Numbered from the stretch's first letter, positions 8,524 through 15,734 are shown. The stretch: DNA of 64,000 nt from Lachnospiraceae bacterium (GCA_017469945.1 JAFUFI010000020.1:1-64000); one strand, 5' to 3'. Notes: a model not told the origin generated them from the letters alone. A program made the numbers and translations.

Positions 8524-10026
8524 TTATTTAGCTTCCTTTTTGGGAAGTCGTCCGTATACTTTTGCGAAACTTTTAATGAACTTAGCGAGCTCTTCGTTAA
8601 GTTCATTTTTATTTATACGCCATCTCCAGTTGGTTCCGAGGGTAGAGGGCGCATTGATCCTTGCTTCATTTCCCAGCATCATATAATCCTGGATAGGAAT
8701 TACGCATGTCTCGGAAGCTGTCTGATGAGCGGCGCGGATATAGGCTTCAGGCAGCTGCTTACGCTTTTTAACGTTTAAGTATTTCTTTGCAAACTTTACA
8801 TCCTCTTTGCCCATCTGGTCAATCCAGGCTTTGAGAGTAAAGTTGTCATGTGTTCCGGTATAGATCACATAGTTTTTATCGCAATAATGCGGCAGATGCT
8901 CGCTGTCTCCGTTTGCATCAAAGGCAAACTGCAGGATCTTCATTCCGGGATATCCACATTTTTTAATAAGATTTCTTACGCTGTCTGTTATAAATCCAAG
9001 GTCCTCGGCAATAATCCTTCCGGTTCCAAACTCTTTATTAATAGCCGCAAAGAGGCTGTATCCCGGACCCTTGAGCCACTTTCCTCCGACAGCGGTCTTA
9101 TCCCCGTAGGGAACAGCCCAGTACTCATCAAACCCGCGGAAATGGTCGATCCTGACAATATCGTAAAGTTCAAAGCATTTTTTCATACGGCCGAGCCACC
9201 AGGCGTAGCCGGTCTTTTTGTGCTCAGGCCACTTGTAGAGAGGATTTCCCCAAAGCTGTCCGTCCGCGGTAAAGCAGTCGGGAGGACATCCCGCTACCTT
9301 TGTGGGGAAGCCTTCCTTATCAAGTTCAAAGAGCCCGGGATTTGCCCATGTATCCGCACTGTCAAAAGCTACATAAATAGGAATATCTCCGATGATTTCA
9401 ATTCCCTTTTTGTTTGCGTACTTTTTCAGTTTCTCCCACTGAGTAGCAAAAAGATACTGCTGGAATTTATAGCACTCTATCTCTTCGGAAAGTTTCTTTT
9501 TATATGAGGCCATAGCCGTTTTTTCGCGCTTTCTGATGTCCTCGTCCCATTCCATAAAATTAACGCCGCCGAAGGAATCCTTGACAGCCATATAAAGAGC
9601 ATAATCTTCAAGCCAGTAAGCGTTGCTTCTTACAAACTTTTTATATTTTGATGAAGCGATCATTCCCTTTTTCTTTGCCGCTTCATATGCCTTACGGTAA
9701 AGCTTAAAGCGCCCGAAATAGAGCTTTTCATAATCTATATCAAAAGGATCGTCTCCGAAGTTTACGGCGTCACACTGCGCCTTTGTCAGAAGTCCCTCCT
9801 CTATAAGCGCCTCGAGGTCGATAAAATAAGGGTTTCCGGCAAAGGATGAAAAAGACTGATAAGGGCTGTCTCCGTAGCCTGTAGGTCCTAAGGGCAAGAT
9901 CTGCCAGATTGACTGGCCCGCTTCCTTTAAGAAATCAACAAAGGCGAAAGCCTCTTTTCCGAGAGTACCGATTCCGTACGCGCCGGGAAGTGAAAATACG
10001 GGGAATAAAATGCCTGCTTTTCTCAT
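8524..10026 (-). CDS. malQ: 4-alpha-glucanotransferase (amylomaltase, GH77)
   Basis: This 500-residue cytosolic enzyme disproportionates maltodextrins, passing alpha-1,4-glucan segments between chains. GH77 signatures in order: GPTGYGDSPYQSFSSFAGNP (substrate loop, about 48-67), the nucleophile Asp294 in VRIDHFRGF, the acid/base Glu341 in IIAEDLG, and Asp394 in YTGTHDN. The length is that of plant and bacterial type MalQ. It is transcribed alone from a 190-bp leader region that holds four LacI-type operator-like palindromes, consistent with maltose or catabolite control. The GH31 alpha-glucosidase at 25884-28151 could act on its products but is not linked. Confidence 0.95.
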   Translation of the reverse strand: MRKAGILFPVFSLPGAYGIGTLGKEAFAFVDFLKEAGQSIWQILPLGPTGYGDSPYQSFSSFAGNPYFIDLEALIEEGLLTKAQCDAVNFGDDPFDIDYEKLYFGRFKLYRKAYEAAKKKGMIASSKYKKFVRSNAYWLEDYALYMAVKDSFGGVNFMEWDEDIRKREKTAMASYKKKLSEEIECYKFQQYLFATQWEKLKKYANKKGIEIIGDIPIYVAFDSADTWANPGLFELDKEGFPTKVAGCPPDCFTADGQLWGNPLYKWPEHKKTGYAWWLGRMKKCFELYDIVRIDHFRGFDEYWAVPYGDKTAVGGKWLKGPGYSLFAAINKEFGTGRIIAEDLGFITDSVRNLIKKCGYPGMKILQFAFDANGDSEHLPHYCDKNYVIYTGTHDNFTLKAWIDQMGKEDVKFAKKYLNVKKRKQLPEAYIRAAHQTASETCVIPIQDYMMLGNEARINAPSTLGTNWRWRINKNELNEELAKFIKSFAKVYGRLPKKEAK

Positions 10027-10092
10027 AGAATAATCCTCTTAGTTGGTGAAAGACTTAAATCAGTTTGTGCCCGGTTTCCTTATATTGCCGCA

Positions 10093-10216
10093 GAAACCGT
10101 TTTACAGAATATAAAGTTTCGTGTATTGGAAACCGTTTTACAGATTGTAAACGTTCTGTATAATTGTAATATACTATGGTCCGCGAAAAGTTTCAATAAG
10201 TTTTGAAAACGTTTTC
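10093..10216. promoter_or_regulatory. Cluster of LacI/CcpA-type operators upstream of malQ
   Basis: Two identical 16-bp sites, GAAACCGTTTTACAGA, lie at 10093-10108 and 10129-10144, 36 bp apart. A related TGTAAACGTTCTGTA is at 10146-10160, and a perfect palindrome GAAAACGTTTTC is at 10205-10216. The central CG and flanking A/T tracts are typical of LacI-family operators; the last site is close to a catabolite-responsive element. Candidates for the binding protein are a MalR-type repressor (first three) and CcpA (last). No regulator gene lies in the window. Confidence 0.6.
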
Positions 10217-10219
10217 CAA

Positions 10220-11359
10220 TTATTTTTCCGCGTACTCTCCGTACTCGCATCCAAGGTGTGTAACGCTAATATCGTCGATAAGCTTAAGATTTCCCGACAC
10301 GTCCTTTTTGTATAGCAAAATTCTTCCCTCTCCCGTGCCGCCGTTCCAGAGTCTGTTGTGGCGCTTTTGTCCGTCGGGAGATTCGTAGTTGACAAGGAGC
10401 ATCTCCTTCTTTTTACATCTAAAGCGTGTCCTTATCATTGAGTCGGCATTGTCCATATTTACATGCCAGATTATCTCGTCCTTAGTCTCCTCGCACTTAA
10501 AGCGGGTTCTCGGAAGAGTCCAGATCTTCGAGAAATTGTATTCAAACTCTCTTCCTTCGTAATAAAGAGCCCCTAAAAGCTTTCTGTCAAATTCAAATCC
10601 GAAGGCTTTCGGTCTTCCTCCGCCTATATCAAAAACGCTGTTTTTAAGCTGCTTGCCCGTGATATTGCTTGTAAGGCAGTTCGAGGAAAGCCAGACCCAG
10701 GGACTTGTAAAATTCTCGCCCCAGTTTTTGTCCGCATATCCATAGCAGGTATCTTCCGTAACGTTATACTTTACGCCGTTGTAATAAACGTATCCGCTGT
10801 ATCCCGTCTTCATACCTTCCGCATGCCAGTACATCTCGAAAGCCTTTAGATCACGGAAGGGCTTGCTTGCTCCGTAGCCCACATTAAAGGCGATCTTTTT
10901 ATTGATCGTAAGCTTCCAGGTCATCTCTCCGCTCTCACACATGTACTCGGGATGTGCCTCTGCCTCTTCATCAAAGACGCTGACGCTTCCGCGAAGCTCG
11001 GTCTCCGAAAGGTAGCAGTCATCCGCCGCAATACTAAAGGGCGCTTTCTTACATATACTTACCTTTTCCCAACCGAAAAATCTGTGAATCTGGCAAGCAT
11101 CTTCTCCCCAGCAGCCTGCCTTAACCATCAGATATGAAGGCCTTATACCCAGCTTTTTATTCTCGGGAAGCTGGCCAAGCACAGGCTTATCTTCTCCAAG
11201 TTCAGGGTTGCAGGTGAAAAACTCTATAAAGAAAGCTTTCTCCTCTCCCGTTTTTTCACTGATGCCGGTAAAGGAATGCCACCACCAGTCGTATCCATCC
11301 TCAGCAAAATTGCCGTCAAGCATAAATTCATCTCTTGTAATATCGTGAATATTAAACAT
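10220..11359 (-). CDS. Tocopherol cyclase-like / lipocalin-like domain protein
   Basis: The 379-residue protein is rich in Trp, Tyr and Gly and has no signal peptide or membrane segment. It looks like the family named after plant tocopherol cyclase: an N-terminal WWWHSFTG segment (about 25-32), a central GYADKNWGENFTSPWVWLSSN segment (about 220-240) and C-terminal beta strands. Bacteria that carry these proteins do not make tocopherol, so the substrate is unknown. AGAGGAATTCTT before the ATG supports the start. It lies upstream of malQ on the same strand but is separated by an operator region, so co-transcription is doubtful. Confidence 0.6.
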   Translation of the reverse strand: MFNIHDITRDEFMLDGNFAEDGYDWWWHSFTGISEKTGEEKAFFIEFFTCNPELGEDKPVLGQLPENKKLGIRPSYLMVKAGCWGEDACQIHRFFGWEKVSICKKAPFSIAADDCYLSETELRGSVSVFDEEAEAHPEYMCESGEMTWKLTINKKIAFNVGYGASKPFRDLKAFEMYWHAEGMKTGYSGYVYYNGVKYNVTEDTCYGYADKNWGENFTSPWVWLSSNCLTSNITGKQLKNSVFDIGGGRPKAFGFEFDRKLLGALYYEGREFEYNFSKIWTLPRTRFKCEETKDEIIWHVNMDNADSMIRTRFRCKKKEMLLVNYESPDGQKRHNRLWNGGTGEGRILLYKKDVSGNLKLIDDISVTHLGCEYGEYAEK

Positions 11360-11466
11360 AAGAATTCCTCTTTGATAGCCTGCGCCGGATGCTACCGGTT
11401 TTAGGCTGTTTATCTTACAGCAGATTATAAATTAATTGTACCCCGCTGAAAGATTTTGTCAAATGA

Positions 11467-11495
11467 TTGACTAAAAGCCTAAAATGCTGTAAAAT
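11467..11495 (+). promoter_or_regulatory. Promoter of tRNA-Leu(UAG)
   Basis: TTGACT (11467-11472), a 17-bp spacer and TAAAAT (11490-11495) end 11 bp before the tRNA 5' end, the expected geometry for a stable RNA promoter. Confidence 0.65.
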
Positions 11496-11506
11496 AGCCA
11501 TGTTTT

Positions 11507-11586
11507 GCGGATGTGATGGAATTGGTAGACATGCAAGATTTAGGTTCTTGTGCGCAAGCGTGTGGGTTCAAGTCCCTTCATCCGCA
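11507..11586 (+). tRNA. tRNA-Leu (anticodon UAG)
   Basis: A class II tRNA of 80 nt. The acceptor GCGGATG pairs with CATCCGC, with A as discriminator and no encoded CCA. The anticodon stem CAAGA/TCTTG frames the loop TTTAGGT, giving anticodon UAG. There is a short variable arm and the T arm GGGTTCAAGTCCC. Its last 16-20 nt recur at 15032-15051 and 18194-18213, so it is the integration target of the island that follows. Confidence 0.97.
11567..11586 (+). other. Attachment site attL (tRNA-Leu 3' end)
   Basis: The last 20 nt of the tRNA, TTCAAGTCCCTTCATCCGCA. The two right-end copies read TTCGAGTCCC and are otherwise identical, so the exactly shared core is the last 16 nt. Confidence 0.75.
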
Positions 11587-11587
11587 T

Positions 11588-11636
11588 ATATACGAAGCAG
11601 CCCTGCTCAATTAAGAGCAGGGCTGTTTTCGTATAT
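11588..11636 (+). terminator. Terminator of tRNA-Leu(UAG)
   Basis: An 11-bp GC-rich stem, CAGCCCTGCTC/GAGCAGGGCTG, is followed by TTTT. It is extended by outer pairing of ATACGAA with TTCGTAT. It starts 2 nt after the tRNA. Confidence 0.85.
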
Positions 11637-11639
11637 GCA

Positions 11640-11760
11640 CCGAGGGAGCCCTCGAACCCACGGGTTCTTAAGTCTCTCAGGCGTAAACGCCTGCTCGGTC
11701 CGCTCGGCGGGGAAAAGGTCCACCGGACCATTTTCTATTTCCGCCTCACCCTTCATCCGC
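11640..11760 (+). repeat. tRNA-linked structured repeat, copy A
   Basis: About 90 bp of this region align with the minus strand downstream of the second tRNA-Leu gene (61631-61740). Conserved blocks are CTCGGTC, GGCGGG, TCCACCGGAC and CCGCCTCACCCTTC. Hairpins visible here are CGAGGG/CCCTCG, AACCC/GGGTT, CAGGCG/CGCCTG (11679-11694) and GGTCC/GGACC. The far end, CCCTTCATCCGC, repeats the tRNA-Leu(UAG) acceptor end. The first 55 bp recur at 18271-18324. No protein coding is credible. Confidence 0.7.
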
Positions 11761-11782
11761 TTTTTCCCAGTCATGAAAACAA

Positions 11783-11818
11783 AAATCCCCTTAAGTGTTT
11801 AGTCGTACTTAAGGGAAT
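11783..11818 (-). terminator. Terminator of the DUF4417/toxin operon
   Basis: On the minus strand CCCTTAAGT pairs with ACTTAAGGG around a 10-nt loop, followed by GATTTTTG. It lies about 70 bp after the stop codon of the DUF4417 gene and on the strand expected for that operon. Confidence 0.7.
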
Positions 11819-11885
11819 TCTTTATACTTCGAATAGGAATTCATTTATTAATTGCTTAAATGATTTCTCTCCTTTATAACAATAT

Positions 11886-12563
11886 TCAATTTTTTGATTT
11901 CTTTCGAGTCGTCCAGTCAGGGTACATGACGAATCTCGTCTTATCCTTAAGATCTCCAAATATCTTGTCGGGCATGGAGCCATATACCAAGACAACCTCC
12001 GGTTCAAGTTCCTTAAGCATTTCTACAAGTCCTTCACGAAAATATCGTTTTGATTCAGCGGTTTGAATCTGTCCGTAAGTTCCGATTGATACAATGCTAT
12101 GCTTATCTACTCCTTGAAATGCCACTTTTTCATCAAATAGTTCCGTAGTATAGGTTCTCTCATCGCCCCAGCGGATATTGGGAACAACATATAGCCCTTG
12201 TTCTCTTAAGTAATACCCCACCGCTCGATTAAGATATATGTCTGCTATCTGGACGCAAAGCGGTGCGTCAATATAAAGGGAACAATCCGGAGACACGACA
12301 CCGGGAAATCTTTTAAGGTCTTCAACATACTCTTCTGTATTCGTTATGATTTCTCTGAAATTAACGTCATGCTCATAAAAACATACAAAATCCTCGAAGT
12401 TTTCATTACGTTCCCTGATAGAAAAGGGTACCATGCCTGTAGGGATAATAATTCTGTCCGGTCCCGGAATATGCGGTATCTCGAAAGCTCCATCAAAGAA
12501 AGCTCGTTCTACTAAAGATACTCGGAAGCCTTCATCCACAAGATTCTCAATCTTTTTTCCCAT
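11886..12563 (-). CDS. DUF4417 family protein
   Basis: The 225-residue soluble protein fits DUF4417. Recognised segments are FVCFYEHDVNF (near 60), FPGVVSPDCSLYIDAP (about 90-105), NRAVGYYLREQGLYVVPNIRWGDERTY (about 112-138) and VLVYGSMPDKIF near the C-terminus. The biochemical role of the family is unknown to me; it is often found on phages and integrative elements. A GGGAGG site precedes the ATG, and the frame overlaps the 3' end of the putative immunity gene by 17 bp. It is therefore the third gene of a tightly packed toxin operon inside element 1. Confidence 0.75.
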   Translation of the reverse strand: MGKKIENLVDEGFRVSLVERAFFDGAFEIPHIPGPDRIIIPTGMVPFSIRERNENFEDFVCFYEHDVNFREIITNTEEYVEDLKRFPGVVSPDCSLYIDAPLCVQIADIYLNRAVGYYLREQGLYVVPNIRWGDERTYTTELFDEKVAFQGVDKHSIVSIGTYGQIQTAESKRYFREGLVEMLKELEPEVVLVYGSMPDKIFGDLKDKTRFVMYPDWTTRKKSKN

Positions 12564-12906
12564 GCTCTTCCTCCCACTTCAGTATGTTTTCTGCACACTG
12601 TATGCTACCCACAATGTTGTATTCAGAAAACTCTTTGGGAAACTTATCCTTAAGCTTTTTGAAAGCCTCAAGAAACTCTCTGCTTGGCACCTTGTCAACA
12701 ACATCATCAATCACTTCGCTAATGTATACATATTCGTTAGCCATGCAATTATTATTTAGGTATTCGATTGTAGAAGTAATGTCTTCTGCCAGAATCTCCG
12801 TCACAAGTTTCTGACATTTTTCTATTTCCTCGTCCCACTCACTCTGACTGATTTCATCTACGTATTCGCGATGTTTTATTACTTCTTTTAGTTTCTCTAC
12901 ATTCAT
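12547..12906 (-). CDS. Putative immunity protein for the upstream EndoU-type toxin
   Basis: This 119-residue acidic, helical protein has no signal peptide or transmembrane segment. I recognise no named family. The call rests on position: its ATG overlaps the toxin stop codon (ATGA, 12903-12906), the layout usual for toxin-immunity pairs where the antidote must be made with the toxin. It is acidic (many Glu and Asp) next to a basic toxin, which would suit a charge-complementary complex. Its 3' end overlaps the DUF4417 gene by 17 bp. Alternative: an unrelated small element gene. Confidence 0.5.
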   Translation of the reverse strand: MNVEKLKEVIKHREYVDEISQSEWDEEIEKCQKLVTEILAEDITSTIEYLNNNCMANEYVYISEVIDDVVDKVPSREFLEAFKKLKDKFPKEFSEYNIVGSIQCAENILKWEEEHGKKD

Positions 12907-13391
12907 TTTCTCTTACCTCCTTTAGAAGTCGGCTGTTTTGAATCCGGGAAGATGGTTGCTATCTGTCCATGCGTGCGAATTACTCCTACACGAACACCTT
13001 TCCACATGCCATAAACAGCTACCCCATCTTTGGAATGTCTGTTTCCTTTCAGATTTGCTACATGTTCACCAGCATGTTTGATGTCTTTGCTTGTCCAGTT
13101 TTTCGGAAACCATGACTGCCCCATAGGCTTCTGCTTAATGGCCTTTTTGTGGTTTGGTACGTGACCTACTCTTACGCCATTGGGATATGTTTTCTCTACG
13201 ACATACTTAATACCGTATTTGTCGAGTTCATTCATCCCGTTCTGCCCATGGCCACCGTTTTTAAGCCTAATGGTATTGTTTTTACCCGGCTTCGTGTAAT
13301 CTCCTTCATTAGAATGAACAATTGCAAACTGACTTGCCGATCCAGCGGCACCATGTGTATTTAAAACTCTTCCGCTCTTAGTGGTACCCAT
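12903..13391 (-). CDS. EndoU-type nuclease domain protein (candidate polymorphic toxin)
   Basis: The 162-residue basic protein has no signal peptide and no long secretion module. From about residue 46 it resembles bacterial EndoU nucleases: GGHGQNGMNELDKYGI (His48, a likely catalytic His), a strand with GVRVGHVPNHKK, then GQSWFPKNWTSKDI (about 91-104) and the C-terminal KGVRVGVIRTHGQIATIFPD. EndoU toxins cut RNA, often tRNA. AGGAGGGGAACT before the ATG gives a strong start, so it is not simply a cut-off C-terminus. It overlaps the gene downstream by 4 bp and the short frame upstream by 14 bp. The exact catalytic triad was not assigned. Confidence 0.6.
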   Translation of the reverse strand: MGTTKSGRVLNTHGAAGSASQFAIVHSNEGDYTKPGKNNTIRLKNGGHGQNGMNELDKYGIKYVVEKTYPNGVRVGHVPNHKKAIKQKPMGQSWFPKNWTSKDIKHAGEHVANLKGNRHSKDGVAVYGMWKGVRVGVIRTHGQIATIFPDSKQPTSKGGKRK

Positions 13392-13644
13392 ATAGTTCCC
13401 CTCCTGTCATACCTGACAGAAAAGAAACAGCATAAAGTTTATTCATAATACTACTACCTCTTTTCTTTCTGCCTTTTTCGGCTAAAACACATTGTTTACG
13501 AGTAACTTTCATGTTGCTCTCGCAGAAAGAATGTAGTAGAATTCTTTTATACACTTTGGAAAGAATTCTTTTTCTTTCTACGAAAGAACGTATAGCCGCG
13601 CCAACGGTTATGCGTTTTTTCAATGATAGGATTTTTAATTTCAT
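13378..13644 (-). CDS. Possible small basic protein leading into the toxin gene
   Basis: An 88-codon frame, rich in Lys and Arg, starts with MKLKILSLKKRITVGAAIR. TAGGAGAAGTAAG before the ATG at 13644 is a good ribosome site, and the stop at 13378 lies 14 bp inside the toxin gene. A shorter 22-codon reading from an ATG at 13446 also ends there. It is not recognisable and overlaps several inverted repeats, so it may be a leader frame rather than a functional protein. Translational coupling to the toxin is inference from the overlap. Confidence 0.35.
   Translation of the reverse strand: MKLKILSLKKRITVGAAIRSFVERKRILSKVYKRILLHSFCESNMKVTRKQCVLAEKGRKKRGSSIMNKLYAVSFLSGMTGGELYGYH
13524..13579. repeat. 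Long imperfect inverted repeat upstream of the toxin gene
   Basis: AGAAAGAA (13524-13531) and AGAATTCTTT (13538-13547) are mirrored by AAAGAATTCT (13560-13569) and TTCTTTCT (13572-13579), with a 12-nt loop and a 6-versus-2 nt bulge. It could form a stem of 18 pairs in the leader of the toxin operon. Confidence 0.55.
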
Positions 13645-13739
13645 CTTACTTCTCCTACTCTTAACTACGTCAATAAAGTTCCATATGAAATTTTAAATAG
13701 GTTTGTATATAACTACCGCGCCAACGGATAGCTATATAC
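13589..13739. repeat. Twin hairpins with an identical 12-bp centre
   Basis: CCGCGCCAACGG occurs at 13596-13607 and 13716-13727, exactly 120 bp apart. Each copy sits in the centre of a longer near-palindrome: CGTATAG...TTATGCG (13589-13614) and GTATATA...CTATATAC (13705-13739). The flanks differ in sequence but keep pairing. The first lies within the possible 88-codon frame. Confidence 0.55.
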
Positions 13740-13827
13740 TCTTAGTCAACCATTTCGACCACATCCTTTCTGTTTTTATCAGCGCATACTCTTTAATATG
13801 AATCGCGCTTATTAATCATTTAAGTAT

Positions 13828-14391
13828 CTACGCCGGATCCTGTAGGTTCAGCAATTCCATCTCATATTCGGTATATCCACCATAAGCGTAATGGAAACGT
13901 TTCCAAAGCCTATAATAGTTCCACGCATAACATGCTGCCTGCAAACTGATAAAAAAATATTTACAAATATCTCCCGGCCCGTTAGCGCCAACTCTTTCAA
14001 CCAATACAGGCGGTGCTATAGCATATTTTGCAAAGAAGTTGGCTTCCGCTTCTTCTACATCCGGATCAATACCTCTGTGATCCAAGACGCAATGCCCTAT
14101 TTCATGCAGAATAGTCATATTAATTCTTTCAAAGCTTCTGCACACATCATTGTAGTATATAAATTCATTCCCGTTTTCCTCGAGAAAGAAACCATCGTTT
14201 TCTTTTTCAAGAGCCCACAATAGTTTCTCTCCCCTTAATGAGGAATAGGGAACCATTGTTATTCCCATAGCCATAGCTATTTCATAACCGCTTATTGGAA
14301 CTCCTTTTATCCCAAGCTTAGCAAATAAGTGAATAACTTCACCCTTTATAAACTCATAAATCTCATCAGGTAATCTAATCTCCTTGTTCAT
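13828..14391 (-). CDS. ImmA/IrrE family metallopeptidase
   Basis: The 187-residue protein is a zinc peptidase of the ImmA type, which cleaves or inactivates a partner XRE repressor and so induces a mobile element or stress genes. The zinc-binding motif HEIGH is at residues 96-100, followed by EEAEANFFAKYAIAP with the third ligand Glu, then helices typical of the family. It overlaps the XRE gene upstream by about 17 bp, the standard arrangement for repressor and protease. The ATG at 14391 is preceded by GGTGAGG; a GTG three codons earlier is the alternative. Confidence 0.88.
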   Translation of the reverse strand: MNKEIRLPDEIYEFIKGEVIHLFAKLGIKGVPISGYEIAMAMGITMVPYSSLRGEKLLWALEKENDGFFLEENGNEFIYYNDVCRSFERINMTILHEIGHCVLDHRGIDPDVEEAEANFFAKYAIAPPVLVERVGANGPGDICKYFFISLQAACYAWNYYRLWKRFHYAYGGYTEYEMELLNLQDPA

Positions 14392-14710
14392 TATCCTCAC
14401 CCATCAAAATATTAATAAGTTCTAGTTTTTCCTTTTTGGTCATTTGTTCAACATTGCGAGCTATTAAACGTCTTGCATAACCCAGTTCTCCTCTTGCATC
14501 ACTTGGAATACCCTCTAATAAGTATTCTGTTGTGGTATCTAGAGAAATTGCTATCTTGTTTAACACTGTTGATCTGGGCACTCTATCCCCCTTAATGTAA
14601 TGCGACATAGCAGCTTCAGTAACACCGGCTTTGGTTGCAAGTTCCTTCTGTGTCATATTCTGCTTTTCTAATAACTGGCGAATCCTATCTCCCATCAAAT
14701 CTGTGCTCAT
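14375..14710 (-). CDS. XRE-family helix-turn-helix repressor
   Basis: The 111-residue protein has a Cro/cI-type HTH in residues 7-62: IRQLLEKQNMTQKELATKAG, then VTEAAMSHYIKGDRVPR as the recognition helix region. A short C-terminal helix carries LELINILMGED. GGGAGG precedes the ATG. It is paired with ImmA downstream and presumably represses element 1 genes, including itself. The 50 bp upstream contain AT-rich symmetric segments (14738-14768) that could be its operator; this is inferred. Confidence 0.9.
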   Translation of the reverse strand: MSTDLMGDRIRQLLEKQNMTQKELATKAGVTEAAMSHYIKGDRVPRSTVLNKIAISLDTTTEYLLEGIPSDARGELGYARRLIARNVEQMTKKEKLELINILMGEDNEQGD

Positions 14711-14876
14711 ATGTGACCTCCCTAATGAATCAACTGTTACAACATATAATTAACACATAAATTATCATTTTGTCAACTTTCGTCTCAAAATATTGTGTAT
14801 GTTATCAAATAAGCTCATATATTTAGCACAAATTTAGTATAGAACAAGGTGCTAATGATAATCAATTAGTTTACAT

Positions 14877-14919
14877 AAAAAAATATCACCAAATTTCTAG
14901 AAAAGAATTGGTGATATTT
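14877..14919 (-). terminator. Hairpin terminator near the right end of element 1
   Basis: On the minus strand AAATATCACCAA pairs with TTTGGTGATATTT around a 14-nt loop, followed by T residues. It would stop transcription arriving from the integrase side before the XRE promoter. Confidence 0.7.
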
Positions 14920-14954
14920 CCTGATGATTTATTCAGATAAATGATATTTCGTGG

Positions 14955-14974
14955 TTTACCCCCTGATTTACCCC
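14955..14974. promoter_or_regulatory. Arm-type direct repeats at the right end of element 1
   Basis: TTTACCCC is repeated at 14955-14962 and 14967-14974 with a 12-bp period. The second copy ends 57 bp before the att core, the same distance as the GAGGTACCCC pair at the right end of element 2. Confidence 0.65.
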
Positions 14975-15031
14975 AAGAGATGTCGGTGCTACATCCTCCA
15001 TTTCTACAGGTTTTCTTGGGGGCGAATATGA

Positions 15032-15051
15032 TTCGAGTCCCTTCATCCGCA
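15032..15051 (+). other. Internal attachment site (attR of element 1 / attL of element 2)
   Basis: TTCGAGTCCCTTCATCCGCA is a direct copy of the tRNA-Leu 3' end with one A-to-G change. It is flanked on the left by GGGGGCG and an arm region homologous to the one at 18113-18193. Confidence 0.75.
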
Positions 15052-15061
15052 TTTTTAGAAT

Positions 15062-15733
15062 TTAGCTGAAAGCCTTGATTTTACTGAAGTCTGGGCTTTC
15101 TTTTTTTGATCTGAAATCTACGATTTTGAGGTACCCTGAGGTACCCCTCTCGCCAAATGGCGTAAAATCGCTGTTTTCGCCATTATAGGCATTCATTTTT
15201 TCGCACAGTTCATCGATATAATCGTCTGTCCGTGCGAAGGTGTAATACTTAAGATTGGTCTCTACAGAGTGCCCGAGCAGCTTTGCTCTTTCCGTGGCCG
15301 GCAATCCCATTGGTACATATACATACGAATTGAGTGCCATCCTGAAAGCATGGTTATTGCTCAATCCCAAACCAAGCTTTTTTGCGACCCTGTAAAGCGC
15401 TTTGCAGTAAGAAACCGTTGTCATCCATGTGCCATCTTCCTTGCAGAATACCCATTCCGATCTGATTCCGAGCTTTACCTGCTTTTCTCTTAATTCATCA
15501 AGAATCCTGCGTATGCGGTTCGTTATTGGAATATATCTTCCGTTGCTGCTGATTCCCTTTTCGTTCTTCGTAGAGGGATTGTAGTAAAAGACTCTTACTC
15601 CGTCGCGATACTCATCATTTTGCTGTGAATGGATGTGTATGGCATTGCCCGAAATATCCGACCATTTAAGTGACGGGATTTCTCCTTCTCTCACTCCGGT
15701 CTCGGATGAAAAAAGAATTGCATTGACACTTCG
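15062..15733 (-). pseudogene. Tyrosine integrase, N-terminal half missing
   Basis: About 220 codons of a phage-type tyrosine recombinase remain, starting at NAILFSSETGVREGE. Catalytic residues visible: Arg in TGVREGE, Lys near STKNEKG, His-x-x-Arg in NHAFRM, His in LLGHS and the Tyr nucleophile in KYYT. The arm-binding and core-binding domains that should precede are absent. The frame continues to 15784, but only through a GC-rich block unlike an integrase. The gene ends 10 bp from the att core, the normal place for the integrase of a tRNA-targeting element. Its 3' end overlaps the GAGGTACCC arm repeats. Confidence 0.8.
15128..15147. promoter_or_regulatory. Arm-type direct repeats at the left end of element 2
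   Basis: GAGGTACCC at 15128-15136 and GAGGTACCCC at 15138-15147, inside the 3' end of the integrase gene and 76 bp from the att core. The motif matches the right-end pair at 18115-18136. Confidence 0.6.
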
Positions 15734-15734
15734 T

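Larger units (their letters stand above)
11587..15051. mobile_element. Integrative element 1 at tRNA-Leu (remnant, integrase lost)
   Basis: The segment is bounded by the tRNA-Leu 3' end (attL, 11567-11586) and a direct repeat differing by one base (15032-15051). It contains an XRE/ImmA pair, a candidate toxin operon and no integrase. The right end has two TTTACCCC arm-type repeats, 57 bp from the core. No matching arm repeats are seen at the left end, which is occupied by a tRNA-linked structured repeat instead. I infer an element that has lost its left end and its recombinase. Confidence 0.65.

Noticed and set aside
11467..11879. Open frames across tRNA-Leu and the following repeat
   Set aside because: They read through tRNA and structured repeat sequence; the translated tRNA antisense MKGLEPTRL is a classic spurious product.
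13589..13620. Rho-independent terminator on the plus strand (hairpin followed by T6)
   Set aside because: There is no plus-strand gene upstream for it to end, and the same hairpin centre recurs 120 bp away without a T run.
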